Part shown: in pieces, positions 26,615-34,329 of the stretch
Layout: each line of letters opens with the position of its first letter
Numbering within the stretch: position 1 is the stretch's first letter
The notes under the pieces: generated by a model
The model's input: the letters and a program-made list of their open reading frames with translations, nothing else
The model's database searches: none
Told to the model about the DNA's origin: nothing
Translations under genes and position numbers: made by a program
Assembly: GCF_042677045.1 (NCBI RefSeq)
Contig: NZ_JBHTIH010000006.1
Coordinates: 62,001 to 126,000, forward strand
Reading direction: 5' to 3'
From: Lysobacter_K koreensis
GTDB taxonomy: Bacteria > Pseudomonadota > Gammaproteobacteria > Xanthomonadales > Xanthomonadaceae
Length of the DNA stretch: 64,000 nucleotides

Positions 26615-27532
26615 TCAGCCGCGAGGCGCGGCGGCCGCGGAGTTCGCCGGCGCGGCCGGGGTTCTTGGCTGCAGCGTGGGTGAGCGCCGCGACAACCACA
26701 GCCAGTACAGGCCGACCAGGATCAGCGGCGTGCTCAGCACCTGGCCCATCGTCAGCCAGCCGAACGCGAGGTAGCCGTTCTCGCCGATCTGCGCGTCGGG
26801 CACGCGCACGAACTCGACCAGGAAGCGGAAGCAGCCGTACAGCAGCGCGAACATGCCCGACACCGCGTAGCGCGGCCGCGGCTTGCGCGAGAACCACCAC
26901 AGCACCACGAACATCGCCAGCCCCTCGAGCCCGGCCTGGTACAGCTGCGACGGGTGGCGCGCGTACGCATCGAGCGCGCCGGACGCGTGCAGTTCCTGCA
27001 AGCGTTCGATCGGCGCGCCGGTGTACGGCCCCAGCTCGCTGCGCGGGAACACCACGCCCCAGCCAGCCTGGGTGAACTTGCCCCACAGCTCGCCGCCGAT
27101 GTAGTTCCCCAGCCGCCCGAAACCGAGCCCCGGCGGCACCAGCGGTGCGACGAAATCCATCACGTCGAAGAAATGCAGGCGGTGCTTGCGCGCCCACCAC
27201 AGCGCCGCGCCCATCACCCCGAGCAGGCCGCCGTGGAAGCTCATGCCGCCTTCCCAGATGCGGAACAGCATCAGCGGGTCCTTGAGCAACTCGCCGAACG
27301 AATAGAACAGCACGTAGCCGATCCGGCCGCCTAGCACCACGCCGAGCATGCCGTAGAACAGCAGGTCGCCGAATGCCTGCTCGCTGACGCCGGGCAGGCG
27401 GCCGGCGCGGATGCGGCGGTTGCCCAGCCACCAGCACACGGCGAAGCCGAGCAGGTACATGATCCCGTACCAGTGGACTTGCAGCGGCCCGAGGCCGATG
27501 GCGATCGGGTCGATCTGATGCAGGGTGGTCAT
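26615..27532 (-). CDS. lgt: Prolipoprotein diacylglyceryl transferase
   Basis: 305 residues with about seven transmembrane segments. It transfers diacylglycerol to the lipobox Cys of prolipoproteins in the inner membrane. Signature GRLGNYIGGELWG and the FHGGLLG motif with the catalytic-site His are present. ATG 27532 gives the conserved start (HQIDPIAIGLGPLQVHWYG). The C-terminal 25 residues are a Pro/Ala-rich tail. The gene precedes thyA by 24 bases, the common lgt-thyA arrangement. Confidence 0.96.
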   Translation of the reverse strand: MTTLHQIDPIAIGLGPLQVHWYGIMYLLGFAVCWWLGNRRIRAGRLPGVSEQAFGDLLFYGMLGVVLGGRIGYVLFYSFGELLKDPLMLFRIWEGGMSFHGGLLGVMGAALWWARKHRLHFFDVMDFVAPLVPPGLGFGRLGNYIGGELWGKFTQAGWGVVFPRSELGPYTGAPIERLQELHASGALDAYARHPSQLYQAGLEGLAMFVVLWWFSRKPRPRYAVSGMFALLYGCFRFLVEFVRVPDAQIGENGYLAFGWLTMGQVLSTPLILVGLYWLWLSRRSPTLQPRTPAAPANSAAAAPRG

Positions 27533-27620
27533 GCGGCCTCGTGCGTATCGCGATGGCCGTATTGTGCCCGAGCGTCCGCGTGCCGGTGTTCTCGCCTCTT
27601 TGGAAAAGAGCGGAATCGAG

Positions 27621-28109
27621 CTACAGCAGGTGCGGCAGGTCCGGCAGTTCGTTGCGATCGCCGCCACCGGCGTCGCGCGGGAAGTGCTCGGCCAGTAGCT
27701 CCGACAGCGCCTCGACCCCGCGCAGCACCGCCGCCTCCGGTTCGCCGGCCTTGAGCCGCTCCTCGATCAGCACGCACACGCCGCGCCACTGCTCGGCGCT
27801 GACCAGGCCGTCGAAGCCGCGGTCGGCGACGATCTCGATGCGGTGGTCGGCCAGCAGCAGGTACAGCAGCACGCCGTTGTTGGCGCGCGTGTCCCAGACC
27901 CGCAGCTGCGTGAACACGTCGGTGGCGCGATCGCGCGCCTGGCGGCCGGCCCACACCGCGGCCGCGGCCAGACTGGCCTCGACCGCGAAGCAGATCTCGC
28001 CGCTGTGGCGCCGTTCGCTGGCCGCGATCGCATCGGCGATGCGGTGCAGGGTGTCGGTCGGGAACAGGCGCCGGGCCGACGGCGCGAACAGGTGCTTGAG
28101 CAGTCGCAT
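27621..28109 (-). CDS. TPM-domain protein (short form)
   Basis: 162 residues with one TPM domain (about residues 20-140): IADAIAASERRHSGEICFAVEA, LRVWDTRANNGVLLYLLLADHRIEIVADRGFDG. No signal peptide or clear membrane helix. TPM proteins include phosphatase-like and membrane-associated members; the role here is unknown. Its ATG overlaps the stop of the upstream TPM gene by one base, so the two are made together, downstream of lemA. Confidence 0.85.
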   Translation of the reverse strand: MRLLKHLFAPSARRLFPTDTLHRIADAIAASERRHSGEICFAVEASLAAAAVWAGRQARDRATDVFTQLRVWDTRANNGVLLYLLLADHRIEIVADRGFDGLVSAEQWRGVCVLIEERLKAGEPEAAVLRGVEALSELLAEHFPRDAGGGDRNELPDLPHLL

Positions 28110-29023
28110 CACCAGCTCCCGGAGGCGCCACCGCCCCCGCTCATGCCGCCGCCACCGGACCAGCCGCCACCCCCGCCGAGTCCACCACCGCCACCAAAGC
28201 CACCGCCGCCGCCCCAGCCGCCGCCACCGAAACCGCCCCAGCCGCTGTCGCGCGCGAAACGGCCGGCCGGCGCGCTGGCAAGGCCCATGAACAGGCCGAT
28301 CAGCGCGCCGATCCCGCCGACCAGCAGCAGCGACGAGATCAACCAGGCGATACCGCCGGCCGCGCCCGCCCCGATCACGCCGCGCAGCAGCGACGGCGCC
28401 TTGCCGAAGATGCCGCGCGCGACCTGGGCGACGATGAAGGCCACGAACAGCGCCATCAGCCAGCTGCCGCCGCCGTCGCCTTGCGACGCCGGGCGCTGGT
28501 CCACCATCGGCGCCGGCAGCGGCTCGCCGTCGATCAGCTTGACCAGCACCGCGGTCGCGTCGCTGATGCCGCCGGCGTAATCGTTGGCGCGGAACTTCGG
28601 CACCATGTATTCGGAGATGACCCGGATCGCGGTCGCGTCCGGGATCGCGCCTTCCAGGCCGTAACCGACCTCGATGCGCACGCGGCGGTCGTCCTTGGCG
28701 ACCAGCAGCAGCACGCCGTCGTCGACGCCCTTGCGGCCGAGTTTCCATTGGTCGTAGGCGCGCACCGCGTATTGCGCGATGTCCTCGGGCTGGGTGGTCG
28801 GCACCACCAGCACCTGCAGCTGGCTACCCTTGCGTTGCTGCAGCGCGCGCGCCTGGGCCTCGAGGTTCTGCCGGGCGATGCCGTCGAGCGTGCCGGTGGT
28901 GTCGACCACCGGTGAATCCAGCGCCGGGATCGCCGCCAGCTGCTGCGCTTGCGCGACCGCGCAGGCCAGCAGCAGGGCGATCAACAGCAGCAGGCGCCGC
29001 CACATCGACGCGTCAAGCTTCAT
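28109..29023 (-). CDS. TPM-domain membrane protein with glycine-rich tail (YgcG-like)
   Basis: 304 residues. Signal peptide (1-26), TPM domain (about 35-160; VVDTTGTLD, VDDGVLLLVAKDDRRVRIEVGYGLEG), two membrane segments (about 188-206 and 218-250), and a C-terminal tail of nearly pure Gly with Trp/Phe/Ser. This layout is the common YgcG partner of LemA. Probably inner-membrane anchored with the TPM domain in the periplasm. Function uncertain. It follows lemA by 48 bases. Confidence 0.88.
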   Translation of the reverse strand: MKLDASMWRRLLLLIALLLACAVAQAQQLAAIPALDSPVVDTTGTLDGIARQNLEAQARALQQRKGSQLQVLVVPTTQPEDIAQYAVRAYDQWKLGRKGVDDGVLLLVAKDDRRVRIEVGYGLEGAIPDATAIRVISEYMVPKFRANDYAGGISDATAVLVKLIDGEPLPAPMVDQRPASQGDGGGSWLMALFVAFIVAQVARGIFGKAPSLLRGVIGAGAAGGIAWLISSLLLVGGIGALIGLFMGLASAPAGRFARDSGWGGFGGGGWGGGGGFGGGGGLGGGGGWSGGGGMSGGGGASGSW

Positions 29024-29071
29024 CGCAGGCGCGATCGGGACGGGTGGATGTCGGACGCGGCGTGCGTCCGA

Positions 29072-29731
29072 TCAGCCATTGGCGGGTACGGGCTGCTGCT
29101 GCGGGGCCGGCTGCTGCTGCGGCACGGCCTGCGGCGGCGCGGCCGGCTGGCCGAACTCGACCTTCGGCGCCTCCTGGATCTGCGCCTCGTTGTCGACCGT
29201 GAAGTTCGGCTTGGTCTTGTGCCCGAACACCATCGCGGTGAGGTTGACCGGGAACTGGCGGATGTAGGTGTTGTAGTCCTGCACCGTCTGGATGTAGCGC
29301 TGGCGCTCGACCGTGATGCGGTTCTCGGTGCCTTCCAGTTGCGCCTGCAGCTGCAGGAAGTTCTGGTCGGCCTTGAGCTGCGGGTAGTTCTCGCTGACCA
29401 CCAAGAGGCGGCCGATCGCGCTCTGCAACTCGCCCTGCGCCTGCTGGAACTGCGCCAGCGAGGCCGGGTCGTTGGCGTTGACGTTGATGCTGCCGACCTT
29501 GGCGCGGGCCTCGGTCACCTGGGTGAACACCTGCGCCTCGTGGGCGGCGTAACCGCGCACGGTCGCGACCAGGTTCGGCACCAGGTCGGCGCGGCGCTTG
29601 TAGACGTTGAGCACCTGCGACCAGGCGGCGGTGACCGCCTCGTCCTTCTGCTGGATGGTGTTGTAGCCGCAGCCGCTGAGCAGGGTCGCCAGCAACACGA
29701 GGAACACACTGCGAATGGCCAGGCTGCGCAT
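29072..29731 (-). CDS. lemA: LemA family lipoprotein
   Basis: 219 residues. Lipobox LLSGC (Cys21) at the N-terminus, then the LemA helical core (NTIQQKDEAVTAAWSQV, KRRADLVPNLVATVRGYAAHE, YPQLKADQNFLQLQAQLEGTENRI, QRYIQTVQDYN). The C-terminus ends in a Gln/Pro repeat region. LemA proteins form helical bundles at the membrane and usually neighbour TPM-domain genes, as here; the function is not settled. It heads the lemA-TPM-TPM-lgt-thyA-folA series on the minus strand. Confidence 0.92.
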   Translation of the reverse strand: MRSLAIRSVFLVLLATLLSGCGYNTIQQKDEAVTAAWSQVLNVYKRRADLVPNLVATVRGYAAHEAQVFTQVTEARAKVGSINVNANDPASLAQFQQAQGELQSAIGRLLVVSENYPQLKADQNFLQLQAQLEGTENRITVERQRYIQTVQDYNTYIRQFPVNLTAMVFGHKTKPNFTVDNEAQIQEAPKVEFGQPAAPPQAVPQQQPAPQQQPVPANG

Positions 29732-29846
29732 GGAGCAAACTCCGTTCGTGGCAATGGCCGGCATTCCACCACCGCGGGGTGGCCGTTGCAATCGCGGGCA
29801 TGTGACGACGCCCGCGCCTGGCCAGCGGCCGCAGGCAGCCGCAGAA

Positions 29847-29879
29847 ACGAGAAAGCCGGCACGCAGCCGGCTTTCTCGT
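29847..29879. terminator. Hairpin terminator downstream of terC
   Basis: A perfect 14-base-pair stem (29847-29860 and 29866-29879, beginning ACGAGAAAGCCGGC) with a five-base loop, 18 bases after the terC stop. The AAAG/CTTT arms give a short T-rich 3' side. It separates terC from lemA. The rest of 29732-29896 shows no gene. Confidence 0.7.
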
Positions 29880-29896
29880 GTCACGCCCTGCGCGCG

Positions 29897-30628
29897 TCAA
29901 TCCGCGGTGAGGCGCCGCTGCTGGGTGCGTTTGGACCACAGGTTGAGGCACTCGACCAGCGCCGAGAAGCCCATCGCCGCGTAGATGTAGCCCTTGGGGA
30001 TGTGCAGCTCGAAGCCGTCGCCAATCAGGTACACGCCGACCAGCACGATGAACGCCAGCGCCAGCATCTTGATGGTCGGGTTGTTGTCGATGAAGTGGCC
30101 CAGCGGCTTGGCGGCCAGCAACATCACCGCCACCGCCATCAGGATCGCGATCACCATGACGATGGTCTGGTTGGCCATGCCCACCGCGGCGATCACCGAG
30201 TCCAGCGAGAACACGATGTCGATCACCGCGATCTGCGCGATCACCGCCATGAACGACGCCGCCGGCTTGGTGTGGATGTCCTCGGACTCGTCCTCTCCGA
30301 TGATCAGGTCCTTGATCTCCATCGACCCCTTCACCAGCAGGAACGCGCCGCCGAGGATCAGCACCAGGTCGCGTACCGAGATGCCCTGGCCGAACAGCTG
30401 GAACAGGTCCTGGGTCAGTCCGGCCAGCCACGCCAGCGTCAGCAGCAGCGCGATGCGGCTGATGCACGCCACCGCGATGCCGAACTTGCGCGCCTTTTCG
30501 CGCTGCTCGTAGGGCAGCTTGCTCACCGCGATCGAGATGAACACCAGGTTGTCGATGCCCAGCACGATCTCGATCGCGCTCAGGGTGATCAGGGTGATCC
30601 AGACTTGCGGATCGGTCAGCAGTTCCAT
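29897..30628 (-). CDS. TerC family integral membrane protein
   Basis: 243 residues with seven or eight predicted transmembrane segments. TerC signatures: SAIEIVLGIDNLVFISIA near the start with acidic residues inside the helix, and VIAQIAVIDIVFSLDSVIAAVG in the second half. Members are linked to metal-ion export, such as manganese supply to exoenzymes or tellurite resistance; here the substrate is unknown. The ATG at 30628 is preferred over an in-frame GTG one codon upstream. Confidence 0.9.
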   Translation of the reverse strand: MELLTDPQVWITLITLSAIEIVLGIDNLVFISIAVSKLPYEQREKARKFGIAVACISRIALLLTLAWLAGLTQDLFQLFGQGISVRDLVLILGGAFLLVKGSMEIKDLIIGEDESEDIHTKPAASFMAVIAQIAVIDIVFSLDSVIAAVGMANQTIVMVIAILMAVAVMLLAAKPLGHFIDNNPTIKMLALAFIVLVGVYLIGDGFELHIPKGYIYAAMGFSALVECLNLWSKRTQQRRLTAD

Positions 30629-30668
30629 CACGAGCAGAAGTTCCTACGGTTGCGGCAAAGGGAGTGGT

Positions 30669-31049
30669 TCACAGCCAGCGCGGGCCGAGGATCGCGCCCC
30701 AGGTCAGCAGCACGTTCATCATCAGCACGAACACCGCGGCCGAGCCCATGTCCTTGGCGCGGCCGGCCAGTTCGTGGTGCTCGTCGCCGTAGCGGCCGAT
30801 CACCGCTTCCACGGCCGAGTTCAGCAGCTCGATGCTCAGCACCAGCAGCATCGAGCCGACCAGCAGCACGCGCTCGACCGGGGTCTGCGCCAGCCACCAG
30901 CCCAGCGGCGCGAGCACCGCGAACAGGTAGACCTCGAGCCGGAACGAGGACTCGTGCAGCCACGCTGCGCGCAGGCCCTGGATCGACCAGCCGGCGGCCT
31001 TGAAGATGCGCCGCGGCCCGCGCGGCAGATGCCCGAATTCGTCCGCCAT
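30669..31049 (-). CDS. dgkA: Diacylglycerol kinase
   Basis: 126 residues, small prokaryotic trimeric kinase with three transmembrane helices. It phosphorylates diacylglycerol, recycling the lipid left by osmoregulated glucan synthesis. The signatures ELLNSAVEAVIGRYGDE and AKDMGSAAVFV are characteristic. The ATG at 31049 gives the normal length; the longer open frame is not supported. The 322-base gap 31050-31371 to the next plus-strand gene shows no convincing gene. Confidence 0.93.
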   Translation of the reverse strand: MADEFGHLPRGPRRIFKAAGWSIQGLRAAWLHESSFRLEVYLFAVLAPLGWWLAQTPVERVLLVGSMLLVLSIELLNSAVEAVIGRYGDEHHELAGRAKDMGSAAVFVLMMNVLLTWGAILGPRWL

Positions 31050-31371
31050 CGTGCGCGCGCCGTCAGGCCGCCGACGTCGGCGCGACGACGCTGCCGGCGG
31101 TCGGGGAGACGGCGGCACGACGGCCGCACGGGAGTTGCTCGAGGATCGGCATGGGCTTGGGTATCTCTGGGTCGCGTCGCGGACGCGTGGGGCGGGCCGG
31201 GACGGGCGCGCGGCCCGTGGCCGCGACAGGCCGTGGATTTTGCCACAAGGGCTGCCGCGCTGCCCCGGGCGAACCTGTACGGGCCGACCGGCCCGCAACG
31301 GCGCGGCGCCTTCGCGCAACGTTAGCGATGCCGATTCCAGACTGGCGGCCCGTGTGTCCCGGAGCACGCCC

Positions 31372-31674
31372 ATGTCCCGGTTCGCCCTGCTCGCCCGCCC
31401 CGAAGCCAGGCCCGGCAAGGAGGCGCAGGTCGCCGAGTTCCTGAAGGGCGCGCTGTCGCTGGCCGAGGCCGAGCCCGGCACCCGCACCTGGTTCGCGCTG
31501 CAGTTCGGGCCGTCGAGCTTCGGCATCTTCGATTCCTTCGACCACGAAGCCGAGCGCCAGGCCCACCTCGACGGCCCGATCGCCGCGGCACTGCTGGCCC
31601 AGGCTGGCGAACTGCTGTCTCAGCCTGTGCGAATCAAAGCGATCACCCTGCTCGCCAGCAAGATCCCGACTTGA
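31372..31674 (+). CDS. Antibiotic biosynthesis monooxygenase (ABM) domain protein
   Basis: 100 residues, a single ferredoxin-like ABM fold: ARPEARPGKEAQVAEFLKGALSLAE, then TWFALQFGPSSFGIFDSFDHEAERQAHL. Members are small quinol-oxygenase-like or heme-degrading enzymes; the substrate is unknown. GGAG lies ten bases before the ATG. It stands upstream of a VOC-family gene on the same strand. Confidence 0.85.
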   Translation: MSRFALLARPEARPGKEAQVAEFLKGALSLAEAEPGTRTWFALQFGPSSFGIFDSFDHEAERQAHLDGPIAAALLAQAGELLSQPVRIKAITLLASKIPT

Positions 31675-31741
31675 TCGTTCCTGCAAAGACGTGCGCCGCC
31701 TGGCCGGTGCACGCTTGCCCAACCCCAGCGGAGACCGCGAC

Positions 31742-32224
31742 ATGGCAGTGAAATCCATTCCCGACGGCTACCACGCCGTCACCCCGTACCTGATCGTCGA
31801 CGACGCCAACGCGGCGATCGACTTCTACGCCCGCGCGTTCGGCGCGCAGGAGTTGTACCGCTTGCCGATGACCGACAAGGACGGGGTCGCCAAGGTCGGC
31901 CACGCCGAGATCCGCATCGGCGACTGCAACCTGATGCTCTCGGACGAATGGCCGGACATGCAGGCGCTCGGCCCCAAGGCGCGCGGCGGCGCGACCGCCA
32001 GCTTCGTGATCTACGGCGACGACGCCGACGCGGCGTTCGAGCGCGCGGTCAAGGCCGGTGCGCGCGTCGACCGGCCGGTCCAGGACCAGTTCTGGGGCGA
32101 CCGCATGGGCACCGTGGTCGATCCGTTCGGCCACAAGTGGACCCTGGGGACGCACGTCGAGGACGTGTCGCCGGAGGAGATGCAAAAGCGCATGGCCGCT
32201 TGGGCGGAGCAGGAGAGCAGCTGA
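31742..32224 (+). CDS. VOC family (glyoxalase/PhnB-like) protein
   Basis: 160 residues. A single-chain vicinal-oxygen-chelate fold: VTPYLIVDDANAAIDFYARAFGA, GHAEIRIGDCNLMLSDEWP, VVDPFGHKWTLGTHVEDVSPEEMQKR. This is the PhnB-like subgroup often annotated as glyoxalase. The reaction is unknown. A GGAG-like Shine-Dalgarno precedes the ATG. Palindromic repeats follow immediately. Confidence 0.88.
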   Translation: MAVKSIPDGYHAVTPYLIVDDANAAIDFYARAFGAQELYRLPMTDKDGVAKVGHAEIRIGDCNLMLSDEWPDMQALGPKARGGATASFVIYGDDADAAFERAVKAGARVDRPVQDQFWGDRMGTVVDPFGHKWTLGTHVEDVSPEEMQKRMAAWAEQESS

Positions 32225-32231
32225 TTGGTGC

Positions 32232-32296
32232 TGTAGGAGCGGCTTCAGCCGCGAGCTGTACGCGACAGGCGCGTCGCGGCTGAAGACGCTGCTACA
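32232..32296. repeat. REPIN-like doublet, 23-bp arms
   Basis: Arms 32232-32254 (TGTAGGAGCGGCTTCAGCCG...) and 32274-32296 pair at 21 of 23 positions as inverted repeats around 19 bases. It sits between the VOC gene and the convergent asparaginase gene and could act as a bidirectional hairpin. Same family as 10768-10827. Confidence 0.8.
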
Positions 32297-32304
32297 CGGA
32301 CGCG

Positions 32305-33345
32305 CTACGGCTCTTCGTGGATCGCGGTGCCGCGGCTGCCGTCGGGCTTGATCCAGCCGCGGAACATGCTGCCGCTGTTGAACGGCATCGCGATGTTGCC
32401 GTCGACGTCGAGCGCGATCGCGCCGCCGTCGCCGCCGGCCGCCGGCACCAGCTGGTTGACGACCTCGTTTGCCGCCGCGGCCAGCGTGTCGCCGCGGTAG
32501 GCCACGCGCGCGCAGATGTCGTGCGCGACCGCGTAGCGAATGTAGTACTCGCCCCAGCCCGTGCCCGACACGCCGCAACGCGCGTCGGCCCAGGTGCCCG
32601 CGCCGATCACCGGCGAGTCGCCGACCCGGCCCCACTTCTTGTTGGTCATGCCGCCGGTGCTGGTGGCCGCGGCGATATGGCCGTGGCGGTCGAGCGCGAC
32701 CGCGCCGACGGTGCCGAAATACTTCGGCGCATCGTCCTCCAGCGGCCGCAGTGCCTGGGAGTCGTCGCCACCCTTCTTCGCCTGCTCCGCTTCCTCGCGC
32801 TGCGCCTTCTCCAGCGCGCGGCGGCGCGGCGGCGTGTCGAACCAGCTGTTCGGCACGCGTTCGATCTCGGGGCGTGAATCGGCGAATGCCTCGGCGCCGG
32901 CACCGGCCAGCATCACGTGCGGGCTGTGTTCCATCACCGCGCGCGCCAGCGTGATCGGGCTGCGCACGGTGGTGACACCGGCCACCGCGCCGGCGCGGCG
33001 GGTGTGGCCTTCCATGATCGAGGCGTCGAGTTCGTGCCCGCCCTTGGCGTTGAACACCGCGCCCTTGCCGGCGTTGAAGCGCGGCGACTCCTCCAGCACC
33101 ACCACCGCCGCCGACACCGCGTCGAGCGCGCTGCCGCCGTTGGCGAGGATCTTGTTGCCGGCGTCGAGCGCGCGGTTGAGGTCGGCGTGGTAGCCGCGCA
33201 CGTCGGCCGGGCTCAATGCATCCTTGGGCACGAAACCGGCGCCGCCGTGGATCACCAGCGCGGTCTTCGGCGCCATCGGCTTGGATTCGTCAGCGTGCGC
33301 GGTCATGGCGACCACGGCGAGCAGCGGGATCAGCAAACGACGCAT
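32305..33345 (-). CDS. Secreted isoaspartyl peptidase / plant-type L-asparaginase
   Basis: 346 residues. Signal peptide (about 1-18, ending AHA), then the Ntn-hydrolase fold: HGGAGFVPKDALS near the start, NAGKGAVFN, and the autoproteolysis site before the Thr of FGTVGAVALD, which becomes the catalytic N-terminal Thr. It hydrolyses isoaspartyl dipeptides and asparagine. The ATG at 33345 has GGAG at the right distance; an upstream in-frame start would break the signal peptide. A non-conserved Glu/Lys-rich loop precedes the cleavage site. Confidence 0.93.
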   Translation of the reverse strand: MRRLLIPLLAVVAMTAHADESKPMAPKTALVIHGGAGFVPKDALSPADVRGYHADLNRALDAGNKILANGGSALDAVSAAVVVLEESPRFNAGKGAVFNAKGGHELDASIMEGHTRRAGAVAGVTTVRSPITLARAVMEHSPHVMLAGAGAEAFADSRPEIERVPNSWFDTPPRRRALEKAQREEAEQAKKGGDDSQALRPLEDDAPKYFGTVGAVALDRHGHIAAATSTGGMTNKKWGRVGDSPVIGAGTWADARCGVSGTGWGEYYIRYAVAHDICARVAYRGDTLAAAANEVVNQLVPAAGGDGGAIALDVDGNIAMPFNSGSMFRGWIKPDGSRGTAIHEEP

Positions 33346-33501
33346 GGCAGGCTCCGGTAGGCATTGCCCCGGAGCATACCGCCGCGGCGGCAACTCTCCA
33401 CGGCGACCACGACCCGGGAATCACCCACGTACCCGGAACTGGACGTGACCGACTCGGTGCTCGCCGGCCATCAATAAGCGCCGATCACCACGCCCAACAA
33501 T

Positions 33502-33568
33502 GACAAGGCCCGCCATTCGGGGGGACTTGTGCTTTTTATTCGGTTGAACGTGCGATGCGGGCCTTGTC
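33502..33568. repeat. Inverted repeat GACAAGGCCCGC
   Basis: Twelve-base perfect inverted repeats at 33502-33513 and 33557-33568 enclose 43 bases with a T-rich stretch (GCTTTTTATT). Part of a 558-base non-genic stretch (33346-33903) made of short palindromes, a broken regulator fragment, tandem repeats and a terminator, marking the left edge of the RHS island. Confidence 0.55.
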
Positions 33569-33574
33569 GCGTGC

Positions 33575-33592
33575 GACGGGTCAAGACCCGCC
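33575..33592. repeat. GGCGGGTC-type palindrome, copy 1
   Basis: Near-palindrome ACGGGTCAAGACCCGCC (one arm base differs from copies 2 and 3) followed by CTAC. The same motif recurs at 33871-33888 and 48102-48119, so it is a short dispersed palindrome family. Confidence 0.55.
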
Positions 33593-33624
33593 CTACATAT
33601 CGCGGTTAACCCGCCTTACGCGCG

Positions 33625-33735
33625 CTGCAGCTCGAAGCACTCCAGCAGTTCGACGACGACCAGCGCCAGACCGCGCAGGCCGTGCTGGAAGGATTGATCC
33701 TCAAACACCAGGCCAAGCAATCCCGGCTGCGCACT
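33625..33735 (+). pseudogene. Fragment of an XRE-type regulator C-terminus
   Basis: The frame reads LQLEALQQFDDDQRQTAQAV followed by LEGLILKHQAKQ, matching the C-terminal helix pair of many XRE-type phage or antitoxin-like regulators. No HTH or start is present upstream, and the frame degrades into tandem repeats downstream. Interpreted as a remnant. Recognition is by pattern only. Confidence 0.5.
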
Positions 33736-33750
33736 AGCAGGGCCAGCGCC

Positions 33751-33780
33751 ACGCAGGCACGCAGGCACGCAGGCACGCAA
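33751..33780. repeat. Eight-base tandem repeat (ACGCAGGC)n
   Basis: About three and three-quarter copies of ACGCAGGC in tandem. Short, in non-coding sequence next to the broken regulator fragment. Confidence 0.8.
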
Positions 33781-33835
33781 GACCAAGAAGACCACGCAGC
33801 ACGCAAGCGACAAACCGACCATCCAATGCAACAAC

Positions 33836-33864
33836 AAAAAGCCCGCTCAGTGAGCGGGCTTTTT
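33836..33864. terminator. Bidirectional rho-independent terminator
   Basis: AAAAAGCCCGCT, loop CAGTG, AGCGGGCTTTTT (33836-33864). A and T runs flank the stem symmetrically, so it can terminate transcription on either strand, including from the immunity gene ending at 33904. Confidence 0.85.
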
Positions 33865-33870
33865 GCATGC

Positions 33871-33888
33871 GGCGGGTCGAGACCCGCC
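33871..33888. repeat. GGCGGGTC-type palindrome, copy 2
   Basis: GGCGGGTCGAGACCCGCC, followed by CTAC, directly after the bidirectional terminator. Second copy of the short palindrome family. Confidence 0.6.
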
Positions 33889-33903
33889 CTACTGATCGGG
33901 GCC

Positions 33904-34329
33904 TCAATTCACAGGTGTAAAGAAAATCCGTTCACCTTGCTGGGCGATCGTATCGGTGACTTCTACACCCTCAGCACCGATCTCGTAACGGAAGAACACC
34001 TCTGCGCAATAACCTTCTTGGTGCTCAAGTAAAACTTCTATCGCATCACTCTTGCTGCCGTCATCCCGGGGCAGCTTCACATCCACGGCGATTCCGAACG
34101 CTATCGCTTTGCCCTGCGTAGCTAACTGTTTGAATGACTCGATCAGAGCATCAATTTTTTGCTGCGACTTGCTGTTATCCGGGCTTGACTCCACACCGAC
34201 ATGCACTACAGCACCAGAAGCTCTCAAATAGCCTCCGAACGGATGAAATTCGCCATGCTCGTTGAGCATCTTCTCAGCAAAGCTGAGAAGTTCATTCATC
34301 AATCCTTCTGCCTGCTTCTTGCCGGTCAC
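33904..34329 (-). CDS. Candidate immunity protein for the RHS toxin
   Basis: 141 residues from the GTG at 34329, which overlaps the RHS toxin stop by four bases; an internal ATG at 34299 (MNELLSFAEKML) is an alternative start. No signal peptide. The motif EHGEFHPFGGYLRASGAVVHV is typical of small immunity-like proteins found right behind polymorphic toxins. Its lower-GC codon use, AT-rich tail and tight coupling to the toxin gene support a toxin-immunity pair. The family is not named with certainty, and activity is inferred from position. Confidence 0.7.
   Translation of the reverse strand: MTGKKQAEGLMNELLSFAEKMLNEHGEFHPFGGYLRASGAVVHVGVESSPDNSKSQQKIDALIESFKQLATQGKAIAFGIAVDVKLPRDDGSKSDAIEVLLEHQEGYCAEVFFRYEIGAEGVEVTDTIAQQGERIFFTPVN

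Noticed and set aside
31063..31152. A 29-codon minus-strand ORF upstream of dgkA (MPILEQLPCGRR...)
   Set aside because: Weak ribosome binding site, no recognised family and the only candidate in a 322-base gap; could be a leader peptide but evidence is too thin.
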